A stretch of 64,000 nt of DNA from Bradyrhizobium guangdongense (GTDB lineage: Bacteria; Pseudomonadota; Alphaproteobacteria; Rhizobiales; Xanthobacteraceae): the NCBI RefSeq assembly GCF_004114975.1, contig NZ_CP030051.1:806001-870000 (forward strand), read 5' to 3'. The notes under the pieces were generated by a model, which searched no databases, was not told the origin of the DNA, and saw nothing but the letters and a program-made list of their open reading frames with translations. Below, piece by piece: positions 48,688 through 57,095 of this stretch. The first letter of the stretch is position 1; each line of letters starts with the position of its first letter. The position numbers and the translations under genes were made by a program.

Positions 48688-49191
48688 CTATTGCGCGGGC
48701 AGGATCGAAATCGAGAGCGAATTGTCCTTGGCGCCGCTGATCTGAAGCACGAACGGCTTGTCCGAGAGCTGGTATTTCATGGTCTTGCGGATGCCGTCGC
48801 AATCGGTCGCGCCGCTGAAAGCCACGGGCTTGAGGAAATGCCCCTCCTGGACGAGATCGACCCAGGCGCCCGAGGACAGGCTGATCGTGTAGAGCCCGGC
48901 CTTCGCGGCCTTGATGCTGGTGAAGCCGGCAAAGGTGCCGTCCTTCGGTGCCCGCTCTGGCGGCGAGGGCAGGTTCGCCTCCTGCGGCGCGACCAGCGCC
49001 AGCGTGATCGCCGATGACGGGATCGCGGCCTGTTCGCTTCCCGAGGCCAGCTTGGCACGATCAGGTGCCATCAGCGCGGCGCGCTCACGCTCGATCGGCC
49101 ATTTGAACTTGTCGCAGCCGCTCGGCTCCTCCGCGGCAAGGGCAGAGGTCGCGCTGATCGAGAGCACGGCAAGGAGAGCGAGGATGCGCAT
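48688..49191 (-). CDS. exported hypothetical protein
   Basis: 167 aa from the ATG at 49191. The signal peptide MRILALLAVLSISATSALA is cleaved before AEEPSGCDKFKWPIERERAA. The mature protein has two cysteines (SGCDKF and TDCDGI) and a beta-rich body including GTFAGFTSIKAAKAGLYTISLSSGAWVDLV and the end FVLQISGAKDNSLSISILPAQ. I recall such proteins in Bradyrhizobium without a known function. The reading frame remains open to 50136 upstream, but that portion overlaps mepA in another frame and lacks family features. Confidence 0.75.
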   Translation of the reverse strand: MRILALLAVLSISATSALAAEEPSGCDKFKWPIERERAALMAPDRAKLASGSEQAAIPSSAITLALVAPQEANLPSPPERAPKDGTFAGFTSIKAAKAGLYTISLSSGAWVDLVQEGHFLKPVAFSGATDCDGIRKTMKYQLSDKPFVLQISGAKDNSLSISILPAQ

Positions 49192-49403
49192 GTCAAATTC
49201 TCGTCGTTGGCCACGCGGGATGCGGGCGTGCAGTCTGTTTTTTGTCGGTGAACGGGATGCGCATCCCGGAAAAGCCGCGGGCTGACGGCCGAGCGGCGCG
49301 ATCATCCTAGCGCATTGGGAGTGCGCGAACCAACCAACTCCTCGTCGGTCCAAGCTCGCTTCGCGCCCCGGGACGACGGCGGGGGCTGAGGCGACAGCAC
49401 TCG

Positions 49404-50348
49404 CTAGCGCTTCGCATCCGGCGCGTGCAGCACGGCTTTGCAGGCCGCCGGCATCTGGGCCAGCGTGATCGGCGGCTTCGGTTTCGGCGGCTCGGCGGGC
49501 GGCTTGGGATGCAGCACGCCCTCGCTGAACCAATAGGCGAAATCGGACGGCTTGCAGCCTTCGTCCTCGGATTGCGACGGTTGGCCCTCGCATTCGCCCG
49601 ATCCCGCCGGGCAGCGCATGCGGATGTGGAAATGATAGTCGTGGCCCCACCAGGGGCGGATCTTCGACAGCCAGGAGCGATCGCCTTTGGCCTCGCGGCA
49701 CAGCGCCTTCTTGATCGCGGGATTGACGAAGATGCGCTGCACTGCCGGCTCCTGCGCGGCATCGCGCAGCACCAGCACATGGCCTGGGGTGAACACGCGC
49801 GGATCGATGTCGAGGCGGTCTTCGCGCACCATCATCACCGCGGACATCTCTTCGCGCTCCTCGCGCGAGAGCCGATGGTCCGGCATCGGCGTCAGCCAGA
49901 TGTCGGCGTCCAGACCGATCTGATGACTGGCGTGGCCTGACAGCGCCGGTCCGCCGCGCGGCTGCCCGATGTCGCCGACCAGAATGCCCGGCCATCCTGC
50001 GTCCTTGTGCGCCTTGGCAGCGAGGCGCTTGATCAGCGCGATCATGTCGGGATGGCCGTAATTGCGGTTCCGCGACAGCCGCATCACTTGCCAGACATCG
50101 CCGTTGAGCGGCATCTGCTGCGCGCCGCCGATGCAACCTTTTACATAAGAGCCGATGACGTGCGCCGGCCCGGCAGAAGGCAGCAGCTTGCGTGCGAACA
50201 GCTCCTTGGCAGGGGTCTTGGGGTCGTTCGGATGGGCGAGCGGCGGCAACGGCTTCGGGTTGACGCTGCCCTTGTCCTGGGCCAGCGCGCCGCCGGCAGC
50301 CAGGAGCGCCATGACAAGCAGGAGAGGGGCGATTCGGCGGGGACTCAT
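49404..50348 (-). CDS. mepA: penicillin-insensitive murein endopeptidase
   Basis: 314 aa from the ATG at 50348, with AGGA eight bases upstream. A signal peptide ends GGALAQ. It is an M74 metallopeptidase: zinc ligands and catalytic residues appear in GHASHQIGLDADIW and WWGHDYHFHIRMRCPAGS, matching E. coli MepA. It cleaves D-Ala-meso-DAP cross-links in the periplasm. Six or more cysteines are consistent with the disulfides of MepA. The C-terminus is extended by a Pro/Lys-rich tail (EPPKPKPPITLAQMPAACK). Confidence 0.93.
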   Translation of the reverse strand: MSPRRIAPLLLVMALLAAGGALAQDKGSVNPKPLPPLAHPNDPKTPAKELFARKLLPSAGPAHVIGSYVKGCIGGAQQMPLNGDVWQVMRLSRNRNYGHPDMIALIKRLAAKAHKDAGWPGILVGDIGQPRGGPALSGHASHQIGLDADIWLTPMPDHRLSREEREEMSAVMMVREDRLDIDPRVFTPGHVLVLRDAAQEPAVQRIFVNPAIKKALCREAKGDRSWLSKIRPWWGHDYHFHIRMRCPAGSGECEGQPSQSEDEGCKPSDFAYWFSEGVLHPKPPAEPPKPKPPITLAQMPAACKAVLHAPDAKR

Positions 50349-50598
50349 GCTGACATCCTTATAGCCCAAGGCCGCGGCAGGGTCACCGAACGATCCGGCG
50401 CCGTGGTCCGGCGGCGATTCTTAACGGCGCGATAACTCTATCCCGCATTGACCAAAATTCGTGCGCGGAACGTGAGTCGCTCGCGACCTGCATGCAAGCG
50501 ACCTCTGTTCCGGAATTGATTCATGGAGACTGCGCGTTTTTGCATCTCCTCGCGCGCCGATTGCGACGCGGAGCAAGTTCGGCGCGCTTTCTCGCGCC

Positions 50599-52932
50599 TT
50601 GCAAACGGGCAATCAATCCGGCGCGCAGCGGCCGCTCCATACCGGCGCCGGCCCGGATTACTTTTCTTTCAGACACTTGGAGCAAGACTTGCGGCGCTGG
50701 GTGCGGCTAGGACGTGTGAAGTTGAGTTTGGGGTCCAAAGAAACAAAAAAACGAAAGCGCACCGTGCTTGCTGGAGGCGGCCGACAGCCCCGCAAGCCGC
50801 GCTTTGCACGCACGCCCCGTCCGCTCATCGAACGCGACCAGCTCGTGCAGAGCCGTGCGGAGGCTGACGCTGCCATCGCGGAGGCGCGCAAATCGCACGA
50901 GCGGCTGCGCCAGGCCGTCGACCTCTTGCCGCAAGGCATCGTCATTCTGGATCCCGAAGGTCGCTACGTCCTCTGGAACAAGCAATATTCCGAGATCTAC
51001 AGCAAGACCGCCGACCTGTTTCAGGAAGGCGCGCGCCTCGAGGACACGCTGCGCGTCGGCGTCGCCCGCGGTGACTATCCGGAGGCCGCTGGCCACGAGG
51101 ACGAATGGATCGCCGCCCGGTTGAAGAAGCTCTACGAGCCCGGCAAGCGCCACGAGCAGACGCTGTCCGACGGCCGCGTCATCCTGATCGAGGAACGCCG
51201 CACCGATGACGGCGGCGTGGTCGGCCTGCGGGTCGACATCACCGAATTGAAGCAGCGCGAGGCTTCGTTCCGCCTGCTGTTCGACGGCAATCCCGTTCCC
51301 ATGATCATCTGTGCGCTGGACGACGAGCGCATCCTCGGCGTCAACGATGCCGCGATCGCACATTACGGCTATGGCCGTGCCGAGTTCCAGCGGCTGAAGA
51401 TCCGCTCTCTGCAGGCCTTCGACAGCGAGTCGCCCTGGACCGTCGATCGCTCCGGCGAGGAGCAGGCTGGCCGCACCTGGAAGCACGTCAAGGCCGACGG
51501 CGCGCTGATCGATCTTGCGATCTATTCCCGCGAACTGACCTACGACGAACAGCCCGCGGTGCTGCTGGCGCTGATGGACATCACCGAACGCAAGCGCGCC
51601 GAGGCGCGGCTCGCCTTCATGGCTCAGCACGACGCGCTGACCGGGCTGCCGAACCGCAACAAGTTGCGCCAGGCCATGGACGAGATGCTGCTGCACACGC
51701 GCCGCAGCCCCGAAAAGGCTGCGGTGCTGATGCTCGGGCTCGACAAGTTCAAGTCGGTCAACGACACGCTGGGTCATGCGGTCGGCGACAAGCTGCTGCG
51801 CGGCGTCGCCAAGCGCCTGCGCTCGACCTTGCGTGAGGAGGACATGCTGGCGCGGCTGAACTCCGACGAGTTCGCGGTCGTGCAAAGCGGCCTGACGCGG
51901 CCCGAAGACGCCGTGGGCCTCGCCAAGCGCCTGCTCGAAGCCATCGCCGATCCCTATCTGCTCGACGGCCATTCCGTGGTGATCGGCGCCTCCATCGGCA
52001 TCGCGATGTCCCCCGGCGACGGCGAGGAGTCCGAAAAGCTGCTCAAGAGCGCCGGCATGGCGCTGTCACGCGCCAAATCCGATGCGCGCGGCAGCTTCGC
52101 CTTCTTCGAGGCCGCGCTGGATGCAAAAGCGCAGAGCCGCCGCAAGATCGAGGTCGAGCTGCGCGATGCGATCCAGAACGACGTGCTGCGGCCGTATTAC
52201 CAGCCGCTGATCGACCTCTCCAGCGGCCGCATCACCGGCTTCGAGGCGCTGGTCCGCTGGCCGCATGCCGAGCGCGGCATGGTCTCGCCGGCCGAATTCA
52301 TCCCGGTCGCGGAAGAAACCGGCCTGATCAATCCGCTCGGCGGCCTGATGCTGCGCCGCGCCTGCCTCGACGCGGCGACCTGGCCCGATGACGTCCGCGT
52401 TGCCGTCAACCTGTCGCCGCTCCAGTTCCGCAGCGGCAATCTGCTCTCGATGGTGACGGACGCGCTGAAACATTCCGGCCTGCCGCCGCGCCGGCTCGAG
52501 CTCGAGATCACCGAGACGCTGCTGCTCGAGAAGAGCTCGCAGGTGCTGGCGACGCTGCATGCGCTGCGCGCCCTCGGCGTGCGCATCTCGATGGACGATT
52601 TCGGCACCGGCTATTCCAGCCTGAGCTATTTGCGCAGCTTCCCCTTCGACAAGATCAAGATCGACCAGTCCTTCGTGCGCGACCTGGGGGCCAACCGCGA
52701 AGCCCAGGCGATCATCCGCTCCATCGTCAGCCTCGGCAAGGGCCTCGGGGTCATCATCACCGCCGAGGGCGTCGAGACCGAAGCCGAGCTGAGCTGCCTC
52801 CGCACCGAAGGCTGCGACGAGGGCCAGGGTTTTCTGTTCAGCAAGGCGCGGCCGAACGCCGAGATCGTCAGCCTGCTGGCGGCGCAGCGCGGCATCGATG
52901 CCGCGGACGAGGACGCCGCACTGGTGGCGTGA
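50599..52932 (+). CDS. PAS-PAS-GGDEF-EAL protein, probable c-di-GMP phosphodiesterase
   Basis: 777 aa from the ATG at 50599. The first 80 residues are basic and low in similarity, so a later GTG or TTG start is possible. A coiled segment (about 82-105) is followed by PAS 1 (about 105-217; LPQGIVILDPEGRYVLWNKQYSEIY), PAS 2 (about 222-332), GGDEF (about 335-505) and EAL (about 515-765). The GGDEF signature is NSDEF (421-425), so cyclase activity is unlikely. The EAL site is intact: EAL 549-551, ELEITETLLLE, MDDFGTGYSSL, KIDQSFV, and ITAEGVET. No membrane segment; cytoplasmic sensor. Confidence 0.9.
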   Translation: MQTGNQSGAQRPLHTGAGPDYFSFRHLEQDLRRWVRLGRVKLSLGSKETKKRKRTVLAGGGRQPRKPRFARTPRPLIERDQLVQSRAEADAAIAEARKSHERLRQAVDLLPQGIVILDPEGRYVLWNKQYSEIYSKTADLFQEGARLEDTLRVGVARGDYPEAAGHEDEWIAARLKKLYEPGKRHEQTLSDGRVILIEERRTDDGGVVGLRVDITELKQREASFRLLFDGNPVPMIICALDDERILGVNDAAIAHYGYGRAEFQRLKIRSLQAFDSESPWTVDRSGEEQAGRTWKHVKADGALIDLAIYSRELTYDEQPAVLLALMDITERKRAEARLAFMAQHDALTGLPNRNKLRQAMDEMLLHTRRSPEKAAVLMLGLDKFKSVNDTLGHAVGDKLLRGVAKRLRSTLREEDMLARLNSDEFAVVQSGLTRPEDAVGLAKRLLEAIADPYLLDGHSVVIGASIGIAMSPGDGEESEKLLKSAGMALSRAKSDARGSFAFFEAALDAKAQSRRKIEVELRDAIQNDVLRPYYQPLIDLSSGRITGFEALVRWPHAERGMVSPAEFIPVAEETGLINPLGGLMLRRACLDAATWPDDVRVAVNLSPLQFRSGNLLSMVTDALKHSGLPPRRLELEITETLLLEKSSQVLATLHALRALGVRISMDDFGTGYSSLSYLRSFPFDKIKIDQSFVRDLGANREAQAIIRSIVSLGKGLGVIITAEGVETEAELSCLRTEGCDEGQGFLFSKARPNAEIVSLLAAQRGIDAADEDAALVA

Positions 52933-52959
52933 CGTCAGGGACGCGCCGCTCTCTCGATG

Positions 52960-53082
52960 AACCTCTCCCGCTTGCGGGAGAGGTCGGCGCAAAGCGCCGG
53001 GTGAGGGTTCTCTCCTCTGGGCGAGTCTTTTGTTGTCGAGACACCCTCTCCCCAACCTTTCCCTGCAAGCGGGGGAGGGAGC
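52960..53082. repeat. bipartite hairpin repeat, copy 4
   Basis: ACCTCTCCCGC TT GCGGGAGAGGT (52961-52984) is followed by GGCGCAAAGCGCC, GGGTGAGGG, a spacer and CCCTCTCCCC...GGGGGAGGG. It has the same design as the copies at 16494, 24604 and 29585. It lies between the convergent EAL and acyl-CoA-dehydrogenase-like genes. Confidence 0.65.
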
Positions 53083-53088
53083 GCAGCG

Positions 53089-54258
53089 TCATCGCGCCTC
53101 CCGTTCAACGTTCCCCGCTAAAATTATCCTCCCCACATCCTCAAAATGCGTATCGCGTGCCTGGATCTGCTGGGTGATCGCATGCATGTCGCGAAACCGC
53201 CGCTCGAACGGATTGCTCCGGAAGACGGCGGTCGCGCCGGCCATATGGTAGGCCGTGTCGACGACCTTGGCCGATTGCTGGATGGTCCAGGTCGCGGCGA
53301 GCCTGACAGCGCTGCGATGCGCCGGGCTGAACATGCCTGTGGCCGAGAGGTCGCGCCACATCGCATGCGCGGTCGCATAGAGGTAGGCGCGCGCGGCGCG
53401 CAGGTCGCCCTCGGTCCGGCCGATCAGGCCCTGCACCGCCCCGTTGTCGCGCATCGCACTGGCCGCCAATGACTGGTGCTTGGCGCGCGCCAATGCGATC
53501 GCCGCATCCAGCGTCGCGCGCGCGATGCCCAGCGAGACCGCGGCAAAGCCGAGGCTGAAGGTCGAGCCGGTGGGCAGGCGATAGAGCGGGCCGCTCTCGC
53601 GCAAGGCCTCGGGCACGTCGCGGAACACGGCAAAGCGCTCGGGGATGAAGAGGTCTCTCACCTCGTAGGAATCGGTGCCGGTGCCGGCAAGGCCGATCGC
53701 CTGCCAGACGTCGTGCAGCACGGCGCTTGCGAGCGGGAACATGATCGTGCGCAGCTCCGGAGACCCATCCGCATTCTTCCTCGGCCCACCATCAGCGTCG
53801 ACGATGCGGACATGTGCGCCGAGCCAGCTCGCCTGCCGCGCGCCCGAGGCGAAGTCCCAGCGCCCCGTGACGCGGTAGCCACCCTCGACCGCGCGCGCCT
53901 CATGCGCGACCGCGCCCCAGGCGAGGATGCCGGGCGCGGTGTTGAAGATCTCGCGTGCGGTATCGTGGTCGAGCGCGGCCGCGATCATCGCGCAGACGCT
54001 GCATTGGCCGAGACACCAGGCCGTCGACGCATCGACCTTTGCGATCTCCTCCAGCATCTGCATGAAGATTTCCGGCGGCGCTTCCGATCCGTCAAGGCTG
54101 CGCGGCAGCAGCGCGCGGTAGAGCCCGTTTTCGATCAGTGCGCCCACGACAACAGGCGTCAGCCGCCGCGTCCGCTCGATCTCGTCGGCCTCGCGTGCAA
54201 CCAGCGGCGCGACGGCCTGCGCCCGCGCGACGAGATCAATTCCGGCGATTCCGTCCAT
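53089..54258 (-). CDS. acyl-CoA-dehydrogenase-like flavoprotein (group D monooxygenase type)
   Basis: 389 aa. It has the acyl-CoA dehydrogenase fold with an Acyl-CoA_dh_2 (PF08028-type) C-terminus. The N-terminal helical part contains NGLYRALLPRSLDGSEAP. The middle beta domain contains AWGAVAHEARAVEGGYRVTGRWDFASGARQASWLGAHV. Helical end: FSLGFAAVSLGIARATLDAAIALA. The catalytic Glu of true dehydrogenases is not evident. Such proteins (HsaA, IacA, DszC, NcnH relatives) hydroxylate aromatic or heterocyclic substrates with a separate flavin reductase, not encoded here. It stands alone. The substrate is unknown. Confidence 0.8.
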   Translation of the reverse strand: MDGIAGIDLVARAQAVAPLVAREADEIERTRRLTPVVVGALIENGLYRALLPRSLDGSEAPPEIFMQMLEEIAKVDASTAWCLGQCSVCAMIAAALDHDTAREIFNTAPGILAWGAVAHEARAVEGGYRVTGRWDFASGARQASWLGAHVRIVDADGGPRKNADGSPELRTIMFPLASAVLHDVWQAIGLAGTGTDSYEVRDLFIPERFAVFRDVPEALRESGPLYRLPTGSTFSLGFAAVSLGIARATLDAAIALARAKHQSLAASAMRDNGAVQGLIGRTEGDLRAARAYLYATAHAMWRDLSATGMFSPAHRSAVRLAATWTIQQSAKVVDTAYHMAGATAVFRSNPFERRFRDMHAITQQIQARDTHFEDVGRIILAGNVEREAR

Positions 54259-54306
54259 GTTTCCTCGCCCATTCTGCCGTGAGCGGTAGAGTGAGGCGAT
54301 GGTGGT

Positions 54307-54441
54307 CTATTTCACAAACCCAATCAAGCGTCCGCGAACGGTCCTGCGCGGGCGCATCGAGCGCGCGTTCCATGATGATGGTGCGCCATAGTCCATGTCG
54401 GCAGCGTCGTCGGCAAGCGCGGCCCGGATCGTGCAGTCCAT
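54307..54441 (-). pseudogene. possible acetyltransferase (GNAT) remnant
   Basis: A minus-strand ATG at 54441 has a textbook AGGAGCGACGG leader. It reads MDCTIRAALADDAADM, resembling the first strand/helix of GNAT acetyltransferases (IRPA..DDAAAI), but the frame ends after 44 codons with no acetyl-CoA motif. It is either a decayed gene fragment or chance. It occupies the 260-bp gap before the amidase gene. Confidence 0.25.
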
Positions 54442-54479
54442 CCGTCGCTCCTGATCAGCTTGTCGCGCCATCGGGATCA

Positions 54480-54498
54480 ATGCTACCTTTGATAGCAT
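54480..54498 (+). promoter_or_regulatory. candidate operator upstream of the amidase gene
   Basis: ATGCTA (54480-54485) and TAGCAT (54493-54498) are perfect inverted half-sites around CCTTTGA, 22 bp before the amidase start, in a small AT-rich pocket. No regulator gene is adjacent, so its meaning is uncertain. Confidence 0.35.
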
Positions 54499-54520
54499 AT
54501 CTCCGTCCGAGGGGCGCGTC

Positions 54521-56140
54521 GTGAAGAAGTCAGCCCGCAATGCGACGGGGCCAGCCGAGCTGCAGCTCGCGGATGCGTCGATGAGCGATATCATCGAGGC
54601 CCTCGCCAGCGGGCGCGTCACCGCGACCGCGCTGACATCGGGCTATCTGGCGCGCATCGCGGCCTATGACCGCGGCGGGCCGATGCTGAACTCCGTCCGC
54701 GCGCTCAATCCGGATGCGCTCGCGATCGCTGGCAAGCTCGACGGCACGAAGCCATCGGCCGGTCGCCCGCTGGCGGGCGTGCCCATTCTGGTGAAGGACA
54801 ACATCGCGACGTCGGACAAGCAGCCGACCACGGCCGGCTCGCTGGCGCTGGAAGGCGCGCGTGCGAGGCGCGAGGCCACCGTCATCAAGCTGCTGCGCAA
54901 GGCTGGCGCGGTGATCCTCGGCAAGGCGAACTTGACCGAGTTCGCCAACATCCTCGCGATCGAGATGCCCTCGGGGTACTCGTCGCTGGGCGGTCAGGTG
55001 AAGAATCCTTTCGTGCCTGATCTGGTCGACGATCGCGGCATCCCGATCGTGGACCCAGGCGGATCGAGTTCGGGTTCGGCCGTGGCCGTAGCAGCCGGCC
55101 TGTGTGCGGCCTCGATCGGCACGGAGACCTCGGGCTCACTGCTGCATCCGGCCAGCCGGAATGGCCTCGTCACCGTAAAGCCGACGGTCGGGCTGATCAG
55201 CCGTGCCGGCATCGTGCCGATCGCGCACAGTCAGGACACCGCGGGGCCGATGACGCGGAGCGTCCGCGACGCCGCGCTGCTGCTCAACGTGCTGGCTGCG
55301 AAGGATCCGCGCGACCCCGCGACGGAGCGGCAGCACCGGCCGGCCGATTACACGGCCGATCTTGCACGCGATGCAATGAAAGGGGTGCGCATCGGCGTGC
55401 CGAGCGATCCCGCCGATCGGCTGAACGACTGCTACTACGGGAAGCTGTCACCCGACGGGGCCAGGCTGATGGCCCGCGTCATCGAGGTGCTGGAGCATCT
55501 GGGCGCCGTCATCGTGCGCGCCAACATGCCGACGCGTGGTTGGCTTGCCGGGCCGGGCACCGGCATGGCGGTACTCAACCGCAATCCGCTGAGCAAGAAC
55601 AAGGGCAACCCGACCGGCGCGCCGATCGTGTTTCTCTACGAGCTGAAATACGGTCTCAATCTTTATCTCAAGGATTGGGCTACCCACACCGATGTCAAGA
55701 CGATGACCGACATCATCGCCTTCAATGCGGCGAATGCGAAAGATGCATTACGTTTCGGCCAGGATCTGTTTCTCGCCGCCGACCTCACCAAAGGGAACCT
55801 AAGTGAGCGCGAATACAAATCCGCACGCGCTATGGATTTGCTCGCGGCCAGAACGCGCGGCATGGACGCCTACATGAATCGGCACAAGCTGGATGCCGTC
55901 CTGTTCCCCGGCGCGATGGGCGCAGCGATTGCAGCCAAAGCAGGCTATCCCAGTGTCATGGTGCCGTGTGGCCTCGTCTCCGGGGTCGATGGCAAGGACA
56001 CGCCGGACTATCCGCTCGGCGTCACCTTCGCAGGGAGAGCCTGGAGCGAGCACAAGCTGCTGCGTCTGGCTTACGCCTATGAGCAGGCCTCGAACATGCG
56101 CAAGGCTCCGCCCGGCCTGCCGGCGCTGGAGGCTCTTTAA
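54521..56140 (+). CDS. amidase-signature family enzyme
   Basis: 539 aa from a GTG at 54521. The Ser-cisSer-Lys triad region is visible: Lys in GVPILVKDNI, the glycine/serine-rich signature VDPGGSSSGSAVAVAAGLCAASIGTETSGSLLHPAS containing the cis-Ser and the nucleophile Ser. RNGLVTVKPTVGLISRAGIVP follows as in peptide amidases and AtzF/GatA-like proteins. No signal peptide. It hydrolyses a carboxamide; the substrate is unknown. It is somewhat longer than GatA and lies outside any gat operon, so a tRNA-amidotransferase role is unlikely. Its end overlaps plsY by 4 bp, convergent. Confidence 0.9.
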   Translation: MKKSARNATGPAELQLADASMSDIIEALASGRVTATALTSGYLARIAAYDRGGPMLNSVRALNPDALAIAGKLDGTKPSAGRPLAGVPILVKDNIATSDKQPTTAGSLALEGARARREATVIKLLRKAGAVILGKANLTEFANILAIEMPSGYSSLGGQVKNPFVPDLVDDRGIPIVDPGGSSSGSAVAVAAGLCAASIGTETSGSLLHPASRNGLVTVKPTVGLISRAGIVPIAHSQDTAGPMTRSVRDAALLLNVLAAKDPRDPATERQHRPADYTADLARDAMKGVRIGVPSDPADRLNDCYYGKLSPDGARLMARVIEVLEHLGAVIVRANMPTRGWLAGPGTGMAVLNRNPLSKNKGNPTGAPIVFLYELKYGLNLYLKDWATHTDVKTMTDIIAFNAANAKDALRFGQDLFLAADLTKGNLSEREYKSARAMDLLAARTRGMDAYMNRHKLDAVLFPGAMGAAIAAKAGYPSVMVPCGLVSGVDGKDTPDYPLGVTFAGRAWSEHKLLRLAYAYEQASNMRKAPPGLPALEAL

Positions 56141-56817
56141 GGCGTTGAATCAAGCTGCGGGCTGCTCTGCCCCAGCCGGGGCTCCGTGCCCGCCAGCAGA
56201 CGGCCGATATTGGCGCGGTGGCGCATGATCACGTAGAGGCCGCCTGCGATCACCAGCAGCCGATACGGCAGCGGGTGCGCCAAGCCGAAGACGAGAACGA
56301 TGGCCGTCACCGCCGCGAGCATCGAGCTGAGCGAGACGATGCGGGTGATCGCCAGCACGAGGCCGAAGACAGCGGCCGTCCCCAGCCCCACCGGCCATGA
56401 CATCGCCAGCACCACGCCGAGCCCGGTCGCCGCCGATTTGCCGCCCGCAAAATTCAGCCAGATCGAGCGTCCATGGCCGAGCAGCGCGGCAATGCCGGCG
56501 AGGCACACCATCCATGGCACCGAGACTTGCAATTCGGCCGCTGTCGGCGGCGTCGGCGATAGCTGGCTCGCGAGCCAGGGACAAAACCAGCGGGCGACGA
56601 GGACGGCAGCCGCGCCCTTCAGCACATCGATGACCAGCACCGCCAACGCAGGCCATTTGCCGAGCGTCCGTAACACATTCGTCGCCCCGGTCGACATGGA
56701 GCCGTGCTCGCGGATGTCGATTCCTTGAAGCAGTTTTCCTGCCAGATAGCCCGTCGGGATCGAGCCAAGGAGATAGGCGATCATCAATCCGACTGCGCCC
56801 GCGGTCCAGAAGGCCAT
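56137..56817 (-). CDS. plsY: acyl-phosphate:glycerol-3-phosphate acyltransferase
   Basis: 226 aa inner-membrane protein with five or more membrane helices. The PlsY motifs are clear: LLGSIPTGYLAGKLLQGIDIREHGSMSTGATNVLRTLG (motif 1), ALLGHGRSIWLNFAGGKSAATGLGVVLAM (motif 2, glycerol-phosphate loop) and RHRANIGRLLAGTEPRLG (motif 3). It transfers the acyl group from acyl-phosphate (made by PlsX) to glycerol-3-phosphate, the first step of phospholipid synthesis. The start MAFWTAGAVGLMIAYLLGSIP is typical. Convergent with the amidase gene. Confidence 0.94.
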   Translation of the reverse strand: MAFWTAGAVGLMIAYLLGSIPTGYLAGKLLQGIDIREHGSMSTGATNVLRTLGKWPALAVLVIDVLKGAAAVLVARWFCPWLASQLSPTPPTAAELQVSVPWMVCLAGIAALLGHGRSIWLNFAGGKSAATGLGVVLAMSWPVGLGTAAVFGLVLAITRIVSLSSMLAAVTAIVLVFGLAHPLPYRLLVIAGGLYVIMRHRANIGRLLAGTEPRLGQSSPQLDSTP

Positions 56818-56997
56818 GGTTTCGATTCCAGTATCCGGTCAGCCGTATTCTTATCGCCAACCTTGCCTGACCGCCATGGGCAGGATCTTGGAGCCATCTT
56901 CGCGCCTGGCAGCACGCGACGCCATCGGGTGTTCGCCTGCCTATAATCAAGGCGTTGATCGAGGCGGCGGGGGATTCGTCAGGCCCTCGCAGACGCT

Positions 56998-57014
56998 TAT
57001 GCAAATCATGCATA
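56998..57014 (+). promoter_or_regulatory. palindrome upstream of the dehalogenase-like gene
   Basis: TATGCA-AATCA-TGCATA is a perfect 6-5-6 inverted repeat in an AT-rich patch of the 278-bp plsY/hydrolase spacer, 81 bp before the start at 57096. It shares an AATCA core with the palindrome at 26967, but the half-sites differ. Candidate operator only. Confidence 0.4.
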
Positions 57015-57095
57015 ATCATATTTTGACCCGACATTGGATTTTCGTCACCCGGGCCGGCACCTTCGGAGCAATCAATCCGCTTTGGGAGGGCGAAC

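Noticed and set aside
49192..50136. N-terminal extension of the 48688-49191 protein to 482 residues
   Set aside because: The extra part overlaps mepA in another frame and is low-complexity. The internal ATG at 49191 gives a proper signal peptide.
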